This document shows, one piece after another, positions 1 to 8,262 of a DNA stretch of 64,000 bases. The DNA is from JAMLHH01 sp964653095 (GTDB lineage: Bacteria > Bacteroidota > Bacteroidia > Chitinophagales > JADIYW01): contig CAZZEH010000020.1 of NCBI GenBank assembly GCA_964653095.1, positions 1 through 64,000 on the forward strand, written 5' to 3'. Both the position numbers and the translations under genes were made by a program. The notes under the pieces were generated by a model that saw nothing but the letters and a program-made list of their open reading frames with translations, was not told the DNA's origin and made no database searches. How positions within the stretch are numbered: the first letter of the stretch is position 1; every line of letters starts with the position of its first letter.

Positions 1-87
1 TATTAAAAATCAAATGATTACAAAAAATGTGTGTGTTTAGTGTCAAAGTCAGGAGAATTAGCTCAAAAAATTTACGAAAAAATATCT

Positions 88-3000
88 TCACCAGCTTAAT
101 CTCCTCACCCCCAGTATTCCAAAAAATATTAGAAGCGCAATAGCCCACCAATATTCGGATAGCACAGGTGTGGCCAACTTCAAATCTTCGCTGTCTCCCT
201 GCAAGATAATGCCTGCCCAGTAAAATTGATCCGATTTGTATTTATCGGAGCTATGGATAAAGTCAATCTTGGCCTGGCGGATGGCCTCCTCTTTAGAATA
301 GCCTTTCGAGAGGTACTTATAAAAAGATGATGTAATCTGATACATGGTTTTATCTTCCACATTCCATAATGTCATCAATATATTTTCACAGCCGTTATAA
401 CTGAAAGCATCTGCAAACCCATAAATTCCTATCAGCTCATGTCCTGTACCTTTGGAGTCACAGGCACTCAGTGTGACCAAATGAGTACGCATGGGCGTTC
501 CAAAAATGTCATGAGCATATAAGATTCCGTCTTCTTCTCCATTTTCAGAGGAAAGATAAAGTTTGCTCTTTAGAGGGTTTTCAGAATTATAACTAATGTG
601 AGAGGAGATATGTAAAGCACCAAATGAGAGAAGATTTTTTTTAAACTCTTGAATAGTTGCATCCTGTTTCAAAAGAGTTTTTACAGTAAAGAAACGCTTA
701 ATCTCATCCGCTTCTTTTTTAGAAAACTTTAATGGGGGCAGTTGAAATGACTCGAAATTTACAGGAGCAACTGCAAGTACTTTACGGTTAATAAGCGTTT
801 TCTCCCGATTCTTCCTGAAGTAATTATTCAGTGAGGTGTTATAAATAAAGCTCAGATGTTCAATAAGATATTTATTCTTATACCTGAATGCTTCGAGATT
901 GACCCATTTGACAGAGAAATCAGGAATTACGATAAACTTACTCACTCCGTCTTCCAACAATGTGCGGATTACAGGTTCATATGCTTTTTCTTTCAGGATA
1001 GATATTTCTGCTTTTTTATCCGTAATGACAAAAAGATATTCCTTTTTTCCTATAAAAACAGAGAGCCAAACAGCTTCTTTTCCGGACAAATTACTCTGAA
1101 CATTTTTAAGGCTGAGTGGTCTGAAATTGTATTTAGCATTATAATATTCAGGGTGTACTTTTTTGAGATTGGAATAAAATTTCTGCTCTTCTTTAAACAG
1201 TCGGTACAAATTTTCAGAGGCCATTTTTTGCTGTGCCTCATTCCCTTCATCCGCCACAGTCTTATAATAAAGAATGTCTTTTTTCAGTTTGTATTCTTTT
1301 CGAAGCGTAGTTTCCGGCAGATTAGAAATTTTATGCACATCCATTCCGTTGAGCAGTTCCATAGAATGGTTGTTTTTGATTCTTTCTGCGTATTCAAAAG
1401 CTGAATTTAAGTAAGAAATATCTTTCGTTTTTGTCCACAAACAGACATACGTTTTCAGTGCTGCTTCATAAAAATTTTTATACAGAATGCTGTGCTGCAG
1501 ACTAAAATCATCGGACGTTCTCCTCTTTTGATGCACCCGAATTACATCTACTACAGACTTAAAAATATTCGAGGTTTGGATTAACTCTTCGATTTTATCT
1601 TCGTCCCCCGCTTTTTCGAATACCAATTCAGTATAGAACGTAATCGCACTTAAATATTCAGAAATGTATTGAATCTGCCCGGGTTTTATAATATCTTTTT
1701 TGCTCCATTTTGCACCTTTTCTGAGAGAAGACTGCAAAGCATTGACAGTATAATCAAGACTTTTTGAGTATTTGTTTATCTTATTAAAAAGTTTTGCTCC
1801 CGCTATAAAAGTGTTCACGTGAAGCGGATGCGGCAGGGATGGCATAATCTGATTCCCGACACTTTCGGCTTTTTTCAGATAAAACTCCGCTTTGTCATAA
1901 TCTCCTGCCTCAGTATTTTTCTCAATTAGGTTCAGCAATATTTCCCATTTCCAAAAAGTAGCATTGGGAGAGACTTTTTTTTCTGTTTCATAGGCTTTCT
2001 CTGCAATTTGAACGGAGAGCTTTGTGTCCTGCTCAATTTGAGATAAAGACAAAAGCAAACTTGATATTTCCATATGCGGTTGCTGATACACTCTCTCCCG
2101 AATATTCAATGCCTTTAAAAACATTTCCTTGGCGATACTGTCTTTCCCTTCCTCCTGAAAGACTCTTCCAATATTCTCATATCCCCAGGCAGCCTCAAGA
2201 TGCTCATCCCCATATATTTGTCGGGATATCTCCAAATCTTTTCTGAAATAATACCTTGCTTTTTCCAATTCCAGTCTTTTCAGATGAATGTTTCCGAAAG
2301 CACCATAAATTTCGGCGATATGCTGATGATATTCTCCATAGATATCTTTGTAGATGTCTAAAGCTTTTTTATAAAAATACAGAGCATCTACCAGGAGTCC
2401 TTTCATATCCCGCACTAACCCCATGTTGTACAATGCTCTTCCAACATTGACATTTTCCGGATATCCCGACATGATGGCATACGTTCTGGACATATCATAA
2501 GACCGATATGCCTCATCCATATTTCCTTCATAAAAATGGATGACACCAATGTTGTTATAAATGGTACTTAGCTCCAGCGAATCTATTTGAGACGGCTTGA
2601 CTGTTTTCAGATAGGACAGAAGTTCCTCGTAATGTTTTTTTGCTTTTGAAAGCTGATAGGAAACAATATAAACTCTGCCGACAGAATTTTTGAGCTCAAT
2701 AATTTTTTGCTCGGCATCCTCCTCTTCCATTTTTTTAAAAACAGAAATTGCCTGCTCTAAAGTTTCTACGGCTTTTTGGTATTCACTTTTTTCAATCAGG
2801 TACATTCCCAACAGCCGATAATATTTCCCAAGAATCCTATTTGTTCGGAAGTTTTCTGGTGAAGGATATTGATTTACCTTTTGACTGATATGTGCGATAA
2901 CTGAGTCGGATTTTGAAATTTCCCCGCTTTCCAAATACAGCTCTCCAAGTTCGAACTGTAAATCAAGAATGCGAAAGGATTCGTCTGTGCGTTCAATTTG

Positions 3001-3105
3001 CCGAATAATAGAATCTTCCTTTTTGTCAAATCCCTGAAACGACGTACAAAAAGCAGAGATATGCAATAAAAACAGGGCTGTAAAAAACAAAAATCTCTTA
3101 AGCAT
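88..3105 (-). CDS. TPR-CHAT domain protein, secreted and C-terminally anchored
   Basis: This protein of about 1005 residues has an N-terminal signal peptide (MLKRFLFFTALFLLHISAFC), a long run of tetratricopeptide repeats over roughly residues 50-450, a C-terminal CHAT domain, and one last hydrophobic span (YWWAIALLIFFGILG) followed by a short basic tail. CHAT is a caspase-like fold. The expected dyad is visible: His836 in HISSH and Cys882 in LSACDS. The reading frame opens further up at 3186, but the start at 3105 is preferred because it begins the signal peptide and has GGAAGAGAG just upstream. The predicted topology puts TPRs and CHAT outside the inner membrane, unlike the better known cytoplasmic CHAT effectors. 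It is divergent from leuB and stands alone. Its substrate is unknown; TPRs usually bind partner proteins. Confidence 0.85.
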   Translation of the reverse strand: MLKRFLFFTALFLLHISAFCTSFQGFDKKEDSIIRQIERTDESFRILDLQFELGELYLESGEISKSDSVIAHISQKVNQYPSPENFRTNRILGKYYRLLGMYLIEKSEYQKAVETLEQAISVFKKMEEEDAEQKIIELKNSVGRVYIVSYQLSKAKKHYEELLSYLKTVKPSQIDSLELSTIYNNIGVIHFYEGNMDEAYRSYDMSRTYAIMSGYPENVNVGRALYNMGLVRDMKGLLVDALYFYKKALDIYKDIYGEYHQHIAEIYGAFGNIHLKRLELEKARYYFRKDLEISRQIYGDEHLEAAWGYENIGRVFQEEGKDSIAKEMFLKALNIRERVYQQPHMEISSLLLSLSQIEQDTKLSVQIAEKAYETEKKVSPNATFWKWEILLNLIEKNTEAGDYDKAEFYLKKAESVGNQIMPSLPHPLHVNTFIAGAKLFNKINKYSKSLDYTVNALQSSLRKGAKWSKKDIIKPGQIQYISEYLSAITFYTELVFEKAGDEDKIEELIQTSNIFKSVVDVIRVHQKRRTSDDFSLQHSILYKNFYEAALKTYVCLWTKTKDISYLNSAFEYAERIKNNHSMELLNGMDVHKISNLPETTLRKEYKLKKDILYYKTVADEGNEAQQKMASENLYRLFKEEQKFYSNLKKVHPEYYNAKYNFRPLSLKNVQSNLSGKEAVWLSVFIGKKEYLFVITDKKAEISILKEKAYEPVIRTLLEDGVSKFIVIPDFSVKWVNLEAFRYKNKYLIEHLSFIYNTSLNNYFRKNREKTLINRKVLAVAPVNFESFQLPPLKFSKKEADEIKRFFTVKTLLKQDATIQEFKKNLLSFGALHISSHISYNSENPLKSKLYLSSENGEEDGILYAHDIFGTPMRTHLVTLSACDSKGTGHELIGIYGFADAFSYNGCENILMTLWNVEDKTMYQITSSFYKYLSKGYSKEEAIRQAKIDFIHSSDKYKSDQFYWAGIILQGDSEDLKLATPVLSEYWWAIALLIFFGILGVRRLSW

Positions 3106-3167
3106 TTTCTCTCTTCCTTTTGAAAGTCTATTTGAAGTTAGGATATCTTTTTTAAATAACGCTTTTG

Positions 3168-3175
3168 TAAGTTTG
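3168..3175 (+). promoter_or_regulatory. Candidate Bacteroidota -7 box for leuB
   Basis: The sequence TAAGTTTG matches the Bacteroidota -7 consensus TANNTTTG exactly and lies 26 bases before the leuB start. A T-rich stretch lies at 3147-3153, but no clean -33 TTTG box sits at the usual spacing. The call therefore rests on one half of the promoter. Confidence 0.35.
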
Positions 3176-3201
3176 CACTTTATCAATTGAATTTAATAAA
3201 T

Positions 3202-4257
3202 ATGAATAAGAAAATAGCAGTTTTACCCGGAGACGGCATTGGTCCTGAAATTATAAACGAAGCGATAAAGTCTCTAAAAGCTGTAGAAAAAAAATTTAAC
3301 CATCAGTTTGAGTTTAAAGAAGGTTTAGTCGGTGCGGCTGCTATTGACGCGACAGGAAATCCATATCCCAATGAGACTCATGACATCTGTTTGTGGAGTG
3401 ATGCCATACTTTTTGGAGCTATCGGCGACCCTAAATACGATAACGACCCATCCGCCAAAGTCCGACCGGAACAGGGACTTCTCGCCATGAGAAATGCCTT
3501 GGGACTGTATGCCAATATTCGTCCTGTAAAAAGTTATGACAGCTTATTGGACGCTTCCCCACTAAAAGCAGATATCATAAAAGGAGTGGACTTTGTGGTC
3601 GTGCGAGAATTAATAAGCGGAATATATTTTGGCAAACCGAGAGGACGGAGCGAAGACGGTACTCATGCATTTGACACTTGTGAATATACTTCTGACGAAA
3701 TTCTAAGAATTACTGAAAAAGCTTTTCAATATGCCAAAAACAGAAAGAAAAAGGTTACACTTTTAGATAAAGCCAATGTTTTGGCTACATCAAGACTGTG
3801 GAGAGAGGTAGTAGGAAATTATGCCAAGCAGCATCCGGACATTGAATTGGAGATGGCTTTTATAGATGCCGCGGCGATGCAAATTATTCAAAGACCCAGG
3901 CAGTATGATGTAATCCTGACTGAAAATATGTTTGGAGATATTATTTCAGATGAAGCTTCGGTAATTACAGGAACTTTGGGACTACTGCCGTCCGCATCCA
4001 TCGGTGAAAAATCTGCTCTGTACGAACCTATACACGGCTCATACCCTCAGGCAAAAGGAAAGAATATAGCGAATCCAATGGCGACCATTTTATCGGCTGC
4101 CATGATGTTAGAATATTCGTTTGGATGGTTGGAAGAGGCAAAGGCTATTGAAACAGCAGTAGAAAAGGCTTTGGCAGAAGGTATCGTTACTGAAGATATC
4201 AATCAGGGGAAATACTCTACTTCGGAAGTGGGAGATGCTATTGCTGCAAATATCTAA
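3202..4257 (+). CDS. leuB: 3-isopropylmalate dehydrogenase
   Basis: LeuB catalyses the NAD-dependent oxidative decarboxylation of 3-isopropylmalate to 2-oxoisocaproate, the third committed step of leucine synthesis, in the cytoplasm. The 351-residue length is normal for the family. Typical motifs are visible: LPGDGIGPEI at the N terminus, DKANVLATSRLWREV, the substrate and metal region TENMFGDIISDEAS, and the NAD-binding EPIHGSYPQAKGKNIANP. The frame is open from a TTG at 3187, but ATG at 3202 gives the usual N terminus. leuA, leuC and leuD lie on the other strand at 48.6-52.2 kb, so this gene is physically separated from the rest of its pathway and probably has its own promoter. Confidence 0.97.
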   Translation: MNKKIAVLPGDGIGPEIINEAIKSLKAVEKKFNHQFEFKEGLVGAAAIDATGNPYPNETHDICLWSDAILFGAIGDPKYDNDPSAKVRPEQGLLAMRNALGLYANIRPVKSYDSLLDASPLKADIIKGVDFVVVRELISGIYFGKPRGRSEDGTHAFDTCEYTSDEILRITEKAFQYAKNRKKKVTLLDKANVLATSRLWREVVGNYAKQHPDIELEMAFIDAAAMQIIQRPRQYDVILTENMFGDIISDEASVITGTLGLLPSASIGEKSALYEPIHGSYPQAKGKNIANPMATILSAAMMLEYSFGWLEEAKAIETAVEKALAEGIVTEDINQGKYSTSEVGDAIAANI

Positions 4258-4343
4258 GAACGCAAGCCGATTGCTGAATAGGGATTTGCTTTTTTGTGAA
4301 TACATGGAAATACCCTTGTTTCAATCTGCTTTCCACAATGGTT

Positions 4344-4403
4344 AAACAGCGTAGCTGTTCCCTAATTGTTGAAAGCATCATTAAAGCCGGCATTGACTCC
4401 ATA
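4344..4403. repeat. Repeat A, copy 1 (left of fic)
   Basis: A 60-base segment that recurs in the same orientation at 6246-6305 with 54 of 60 bases identical. All six differences are C/T transitions. It begins with a small hairpin, AACAGC-GTA-GCTGTT. With repeat B it brackets the fic gene. Confidence 0.8.
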
Positions 4404-4532
4404 TAAGGGTAGGAAATTTTATTTTTATTTACCAATGTTATTTGGATAATAAGATGCTTCCAGCATGACATTGATTATCTAAACGACATTGATTTGCTTT
4501 CTTCAATTAGGTGATTCCTTTGGAGTTACACT

Positions 4533-4688
4533 ATTGCAATTAATTGCAAAAACTTTCAACAAGAAATTTCTTAATGTAGTTTTTGGCTAAAATTTTCAAT
4601 AAGAATATTTTTAGTGAAGACTTTGACATTAAAAACCCCTAAACTTCAAAAATAAAGATTCCAAGTCTTTTCACTTTGAAAAGGAGTA
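4533..4688. repeat. Repeat B, copy 1 (downstream of fic)
   Basis: A 156-base segment that recurs in the same orientation at 6005-6160 without net insertion or deletion; by eye roughly 85-90 percent identical. It opens with the perfect 16-base palindrome TTGCAATTAATTGCAA at 4534-4549. It is AT-rich and has no open frame. Confidence 0.8.
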
Positions 4689-4823
4689 GAAAAACAGCAC
4701 AAAAGAGTTTTTAGCTTCTCTGATGTGGAAAAAGTAAGGGTTCGTTACATACTGAAAAAACAGTTGCGAGAGCTCGTTTTAATTCTAAGTAAGTACGATT
4801 TTGTCAGTCGCTGATATTACAGC

Positions 4824-5951
4824 TTACTTGTTTTTAAATAAGTCAATGTATTCCTGAAAAGCATATGATCTGTTTCTATCATCGCCGGTAATTTCTTTTA
4901 AAATTCCCATTTTTTCAAACTCATTCAATAAGTTATAAGCAGTCCGGAGTGATCTTCCTACGATTAAACCGACCTTTTTAGCATCAATTATTGGATTCTG
5001 ATACAGATGATCTATTAGTTTTAGTCCATCTCCGCTTCTGGCGCCCATATCGTTCAATTTAATTTCAATATTTTTTTGAAGCTGCAATATTCCGTCAAAA
5101 GTTTTAATTCCCTTTTGTGCGGTTTCTATCACACCGGTTAAGAAAAATTTAATCCACTGCTCTATATCATGATGCGTTCTAACTCTCATCAGATTATCAT
5201 AATATAAGGTGCGATGTCTCTCAAAGAAATCAGACAGGTAAAGAATAGGCTGCTTTAAAATTCCTGTACTGACCAAATATAATGTGATTAATAATCTTCC
5301 GGTTCTCCCATTTCCGTCTAAAAATGGATGGATAGTTTCAAATTGATAATGTATGATAGCAGCTTTGATGATATCCGGCAGCAAATTAGACCTGTCGTTA
5401 GCAAATTTTTCCAAATCAGAAATTAATTCTGGTATCGAACTGTGGATCGGAGGCACAAAAACAGCATCGTTGATAGAAGCTCCGCCAATCCAATTCTGGC
5501 TTGTCCTAAACTCACCGGGCAATTTATGCATACCACGTACTCCCTGCAACAATATTTTATGTGTATGGCGAATCAAACGTGAAGAAAAGGGAAGGTTTTC
5601 CAATGCTACAACTGCACTTTTCATCGCAAGTATATAGTTCTGAACTTCCTCCCAGTCATCTCTCTTGTCAAGATGTATTTCTTCTGCTGTCAGAAAAGCT
5701 TCTTCAATTTTAGTTTGAGTACCTTCAATTTTAGATGATTGAGTAGCCTCTTTAACTAAGTGCATTTGAATGAATAAATCAATATTCACATATTCTGAAT
5801 ACATATCCAACCTACCCAATTGCCTATCCGCTTTACTAAGCATTTGGATGATTTCCATATTATCCATTTTCCATGGATGGTGTATAAAATTGGGCTGAAA
5901 GCTTTTATAATAGCTTTGCTGCTCGTATCTGCCAGACTTAAATTCTTTCAC
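4824..5951 (-). CDS. Fic family protein (putative AMP transferase) with winged-helix C terminus
   Basis: Fic proteins transfer AMP or another nucleotide moiety to hydroxyl groups on target proteins. The complete motif HPFLDGNGRTGR is present with catalytic His208. An N-terminal inhibitory-helix motif, S-S-K-I-E-G at about residue 77, fits the class II pattern [S/T]xxxE[G/N], so the enzyme is probably autoinhibited. Domain order is an N-terminal Fic_N region (about 30-110), the Fic core (about 115-245), and a C-terminal winged helix (about 295-370: IDAKKVGLIVGRSLRTAYNLL) that could bind DNA. The 375-residue length is normal. It stands alone with no antitoxin-like partner beside it. The local sequence is AT-rich, and the gene is flanked by direct repeats A and B on both sides, suggesting a mobile or acquired cassette. 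Its target is unknown. Confidence 0.93.
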   Translation of the reverse strand: MKEFKSGRYEQQSYYKSFQPNFIHHPWKMDNMEIIQMLSKADRQLGRLDMYSEYVNIDLFIQMHLVKEATQSSKIEGTQTKIEEAFLTAEEIHLDKRDDWEEVQNYILAMKSAVVALENLPFSSRLIRHTHKILLQGVRGMHKLPGEFRTSQNWIGGASINDAVFVPPIHSSIPELISDLEKFANDRSNLLPDIIKAAIIHYQFETIHPFLDGNGRTGRLLITLYLVSTGILKQPILYLSDFFERHRTLYYDNLMRVRTHHDIEQWIKFFLTGVIETAQKGIKTFDGILQLQKNIEIKLNDMGARSGDGLKLIDHLYQNPIIDAKKVGLIVGRSLRTAYNLLNEFEKMGILKEITGDDRNRSYAFQEYIDLFKNK

Positions 5952-6004
5952 TTAAATTAAGTTTGCTGCAAAAATAAGACTAATTTTTCAACAATATACC
6001 TTTT

Positions 6005-6160
6005 ATTGAAATTAATTGCAAAAATTTTCAACAAAAAATTCCTTATTGTAGTTTCTGGCCAAAATCTTCAATAGAAACATTTTTAGTGAAGACTTTGATA
6101 TTAAAAATCCCTAAACTTCAAAAATAAAAATTCCAAGTCTTTTTACTTTTAAAAAGAGTG
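6005..6160. repeat. Repeat B, copy 2 (upstream of fic)
   Basis: Second copy of the 156-base repeat at 4533-4688, same orientation. Its opening palindrome has one change (TTGAAATTAATTGCAA). It lies about 54 bases upstream of the fic start and may carry part of the fic promoter. Confidence 0.8.
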
Positions 6161-6245
6161 AAAAGCAGTATCGGCTTTGAGAAGGAAAGTGACGGTTCTG
6201 TGAGATGCTTAGCTCTGTTCGACATGACGATGTAGGTATAAAGGC

Positions 6246-6305
6246 AAACAGCGTAGCTGTTCCCCAATTGTTGAAAGTATCACCAAAGCTGGCACTGACT
6301 CCATA
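6246..6305. repeat. Repeat A, copy 2 (right of fic)
   Basis: Second copy of the 60-base repeat at 4344-4403, same orientation, including the AACAGC-GTA-GCTGTT hairpin. The order across the locus is A-B-fic-B-A, with every copy on the same strand. Confidence 0.8.
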
Positions 6306-6361
6306 GGAGTCGCCTAATTAAAATCGATTTTCAGTTCTAACAAAAACCTCTGTGTAAATAG

Positions 6362-6472
6362 AGAGGTGCCATTTTAGATCCAAAATATCAAGTTGTCTCA
6401 GTTACTGAATATATAAAAGGAAATTACATTGCTTACATACAAAACTTTGGTGCTGTACATTGTGACAAGTAA
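6362..6472 (+). pseudogene. Possible 3' remnant of a lost gene
   Basis: An open frame of 36 codons follows directly after a stop at 6359-6361 and ends at TAA 6470-6472. It has no ATG, GTG or TTG at its head. The translation (core DPKYQVVSVTEYIKGNYIAY) looks protein-like, and it starts about 55 bases after repeat A. It could be the tail of a gene cut off when the fic/repeat cassette arrived, or chance. Confidence 0.3.
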
Positions 6473-6630
6473 ATCAGGAGAAGTTATTTTTTAATTTGAA
6501 GTCTGAATTCTAACCATCAATTAGCAAACAACTGTACCTTTCTTTTTTTACTGAAATCCGTATTTTAGGAAAAATAAAAAAGGCTTTGATGTAACCTTCA
6601 GGGTTATTATGGGTTATATCAGTAAGCAAT

Positions 6631-6963
6631 ATGGAACTTCAGCACATCAAACAACTTTTAAGCGAAACACTGCATATATATAATGCCTCTGTGAATGAGT
6701 ATGCATCCGAAGAAGCTTTGCTCGTCTGGCTGACCGGATATGTAGAAGAATTGGCATCCAACGATTTCGATGCATTATTGTTATTGCTGTACAGAATAGA
6801 TGTAAGTGAAGAAAAGGTTCGGGAAATGTTGAGTGAGGGAGACGGGCAAGACTCCTCGAAAATTATTGCCCGACTGATTTTGGAAAGGCAAAAACAAAAA
6901 ATATTCTGGAGAAATAAGTTTAAAAATCAGCAAACAGAAACGGATGATGAAGAAAAATGGTAA
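6631..6963 (+). CDS. Small acidic helical protein, function unknown
   Basis: A 110-residue protein with ATG at 6631. It appears wholly helical and acidic: an N-terminal helix (LQHIKQLLSETL), a Leu-rich middle (FDALLLLLYRIDVSEEKVREML), and a charged C terminus ending DDEEKW. There is no signal peptide, membrane span or recognisable enzyme motif. The look is of a conserved small Bacteroidota protein, but I cannot name a family. The next gene starts inside its last codons (6944), so the two are probably co-transcribed and translationally coupled. Confidence 0.7.
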   Translation: MELQHIKQLLSETLHIYNASVNEYASEEALLVWLTGYVEELASNDFDALLLLLYRIDVSEEKVREMLSEGDGQDSSKIIARLILERQKQKIFWRNKFKNQQTETDDEEKW

Positions 6964-7153
6964 AATAAACTCACCCAAAAACACAAAGGTACCTCAAAAT
7001 GCAGAAAGTCTAAAAGGAAAGTCTAAAAACAAGCCTGATGAAACGAACCTGTTGGAAAACGAGGAGTATCACTTTTCATCTTCACTGAATGAGGAACTGA
7101 ATGAACTGCTTGAGAAAGACTCCAAAAGATTTTTTGGCGGATGCGGAGGATAA
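6944..7153 (+). CDS. 69-residue protein with Gly-Gly-Cys-Gly-Gly tail
   Basis: A small Lys/Asn/Glu-rich protein. Its N-terminal half is low-complexity and basic (KINSPKNTKVPQNAESLKGK). The C-terminal half is an acidic helix (SSSLNEELNELLEKD) followed by KRFFGGCGG at the very end. The single Cys in a glycine tail is striking and could be a metal ligand, a modification site, or a ribosomal-peptide core remnant. No maturation enzyme, transporter or protease is nearby. It overlaps the preceding gene by 20 bases (ATGATGAAG within that gene's end). An alternative start at the second codon is possible. Existence is supported by the overlap and the coherent sequence; function is unknown. Confidence 0.6.
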   Translation: MMKKNGKINSPKNTKVPQNAESLKGKSKNKPDETNLLENEEYHFSSSLNEELNELLEKDSKRFFGGCGG

Positions 7154-7198
7154 TTTTTCGGCTGGTCAATGCATACTTACCGAAACAAAAATTGCGCA

Positions 7199-7235
7199 AT
7201 AAAAAAGGGCCTGCAAACAGTGTTACAGACCCTTC
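7199..7235 (-). terminator. Rho-independent terminator of the DUF3078 gene
   Basis: Read on the minus strand, AAGGGTCTGTAA pairs with TTTGCAGGCCCTT around a short loop and is followed by a run of T. It lies about 20 bases beyond the stop of the gene ending at 7255. Confidence 0.75.
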
Positions 7236-7254
7236 ATATCATTAAAATAAACTG

Positions 7255-8262
7255 TTACAATTCTGCAGGAGCAGCTTTTTCAATTGTTTTTTCCATTGAA
7301 TAGGATAATCCTATACCAATCACATCTCTAAACTGAACCTTTCTTTTGGTTACAGTCTCTTCTCTCTTTTTGTCATAGACCGGAATTAACTGGTCGTAAT
7401 CCCAGATAAGATGAGTAAAGATTGCAGCAGATAAAAATTTGTTCACTTTTAATCCGATAGCAGTTTGCCAGTCCACATCAATGTTTTGTGCCGGGCCGTT
7501 TTTATAATCTTTAAACACTTTCAATACAGACTGTACGTTTACGTTTTTCACTACTTCCTGCTTGTAGGAGAAGATCGCAGTAGCTCCCACTTCTGCTCTG
7601 AAATTTTTCCCAAGATTACCGTGTCTGTCCTGAGCAGCAATTGAATCATTGGCTACAATAGTCATTTTCGCAGCTATTGGCGATAAGAACATGGAGAAAT
7701 ACTGATTCGGCACATAATCCATACCAAGCGCACCGTCAATAATCATCGGACTTGCAAATTTGGAAATCATTAAAACTTTGTTTCCGTCACCGCCATACTC
7801 GTATGTAGGTGTCATCAGAGTTCTCATGTTGGCATAGGCTGACACATACCATTTCTTTGAAACTGCATAACCATATTTTGTGAATAATTCCAAGCGGTCA
7901 GAGTTTTTACGAATAGGTTCTCCTTTAATTTTCTGAGTTCCGTATTCAATTCCCAATCTGTTTTGCCACAAATGCTTTCCAAATTTATAGTCCGCATAAG
8001 CGTTTACCACACCGAGCAAAGAAATGGATGGATCTCCACCCGCTGACCAGTTCTTAAGGCCTACCTGATTAAAAGTAATAGAACCCGTTCCACCCAGTTT
8101 CCATCCCTCCGGGTTTTCAGAAAGTTTTTTCTCATCATTTTCCTGTTTTGCCTTGTTTCCATCGGCTACTTCCTCTACCTGTTGAATATCGTCAACCGCT
8201 TGCACCTGAGCATATACATATACAAAACTCATGGCCATAAAAAATGTAATCAGTTTTTTCAT
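7255..8262 (-). CDS. DUF3078 outer membrane protein
   Basis: A 335-residue protein with a signal peptide (MKKLITFFMAMSFVYVYAQ), then an acidic linker, then a region typical of DUF3078: GWKLGGTGSITFNQVGLKNWSAGGD, followed by alternating amphipathic strands rich in aromatics. The family is confined largely to Bacteroidota and is predicted to be an outer membrane beta-barrel; its role is not known. The ATG at 8262 gives the signal peptide directly. It is divergent from gyrB across about 317 bases and has its own terminator, so it is probably monocistronic. Confidence 0.88.
   Translation of the reverse strand: MKKLITFFMAMSFVYVYAQVQAVDDIQQVEEVADGNKAKQENDEKKLSENPEGWKLGGTGSITFNQVGLKNWSAGGDPSISLLGVVNAYADYKFGKHLWQNRLGIEYGTQKIKGEPIRKNSDRLELFTKYGYAVSKKWYVSAYANMRTLMTPTYEYGGDGNKVLMISKFASPMIIDGALGMDYVPNQYFSMFLSPIAAKMTIVANDSIAAQDRHGNLGKNFRAEVGATAIFSYKQEVVKNVNVQSVLKVFKDYKNGPAQNIDVDWQTAIGLKVNKFLSAAIFTHLIWDYDQLIPVYDKKREETVTKRKVQFRDVIGIGLSYSMEKTIEKAAPAEL

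Larger units (their letters stand above)
4258..4823. other. Intergenic region downstream of leuB and fic
   Basis: No convincing gene is seen here. The region carries one copy of each of two repeat families (4344-4403 and 4533-4688) that recur beyond the fic gene. The short minus-strand open frame at 4238-4471 overlaps the leuB end and a repeat and is not supported. Confidence 0.6.

Noticed and set aside
856..1404. 182-codon plus-strand open frame
   Set aside because: It is antisense to the CHAT protein gene, rich in Phe and Ile as expected from the complement of AT-rich coding sequence.
4238..4471. 77-codon minus-strand open frame after leuB
   Set aside because: It overlaps the leuB end and repeat A, and its translation does not look like a protein.
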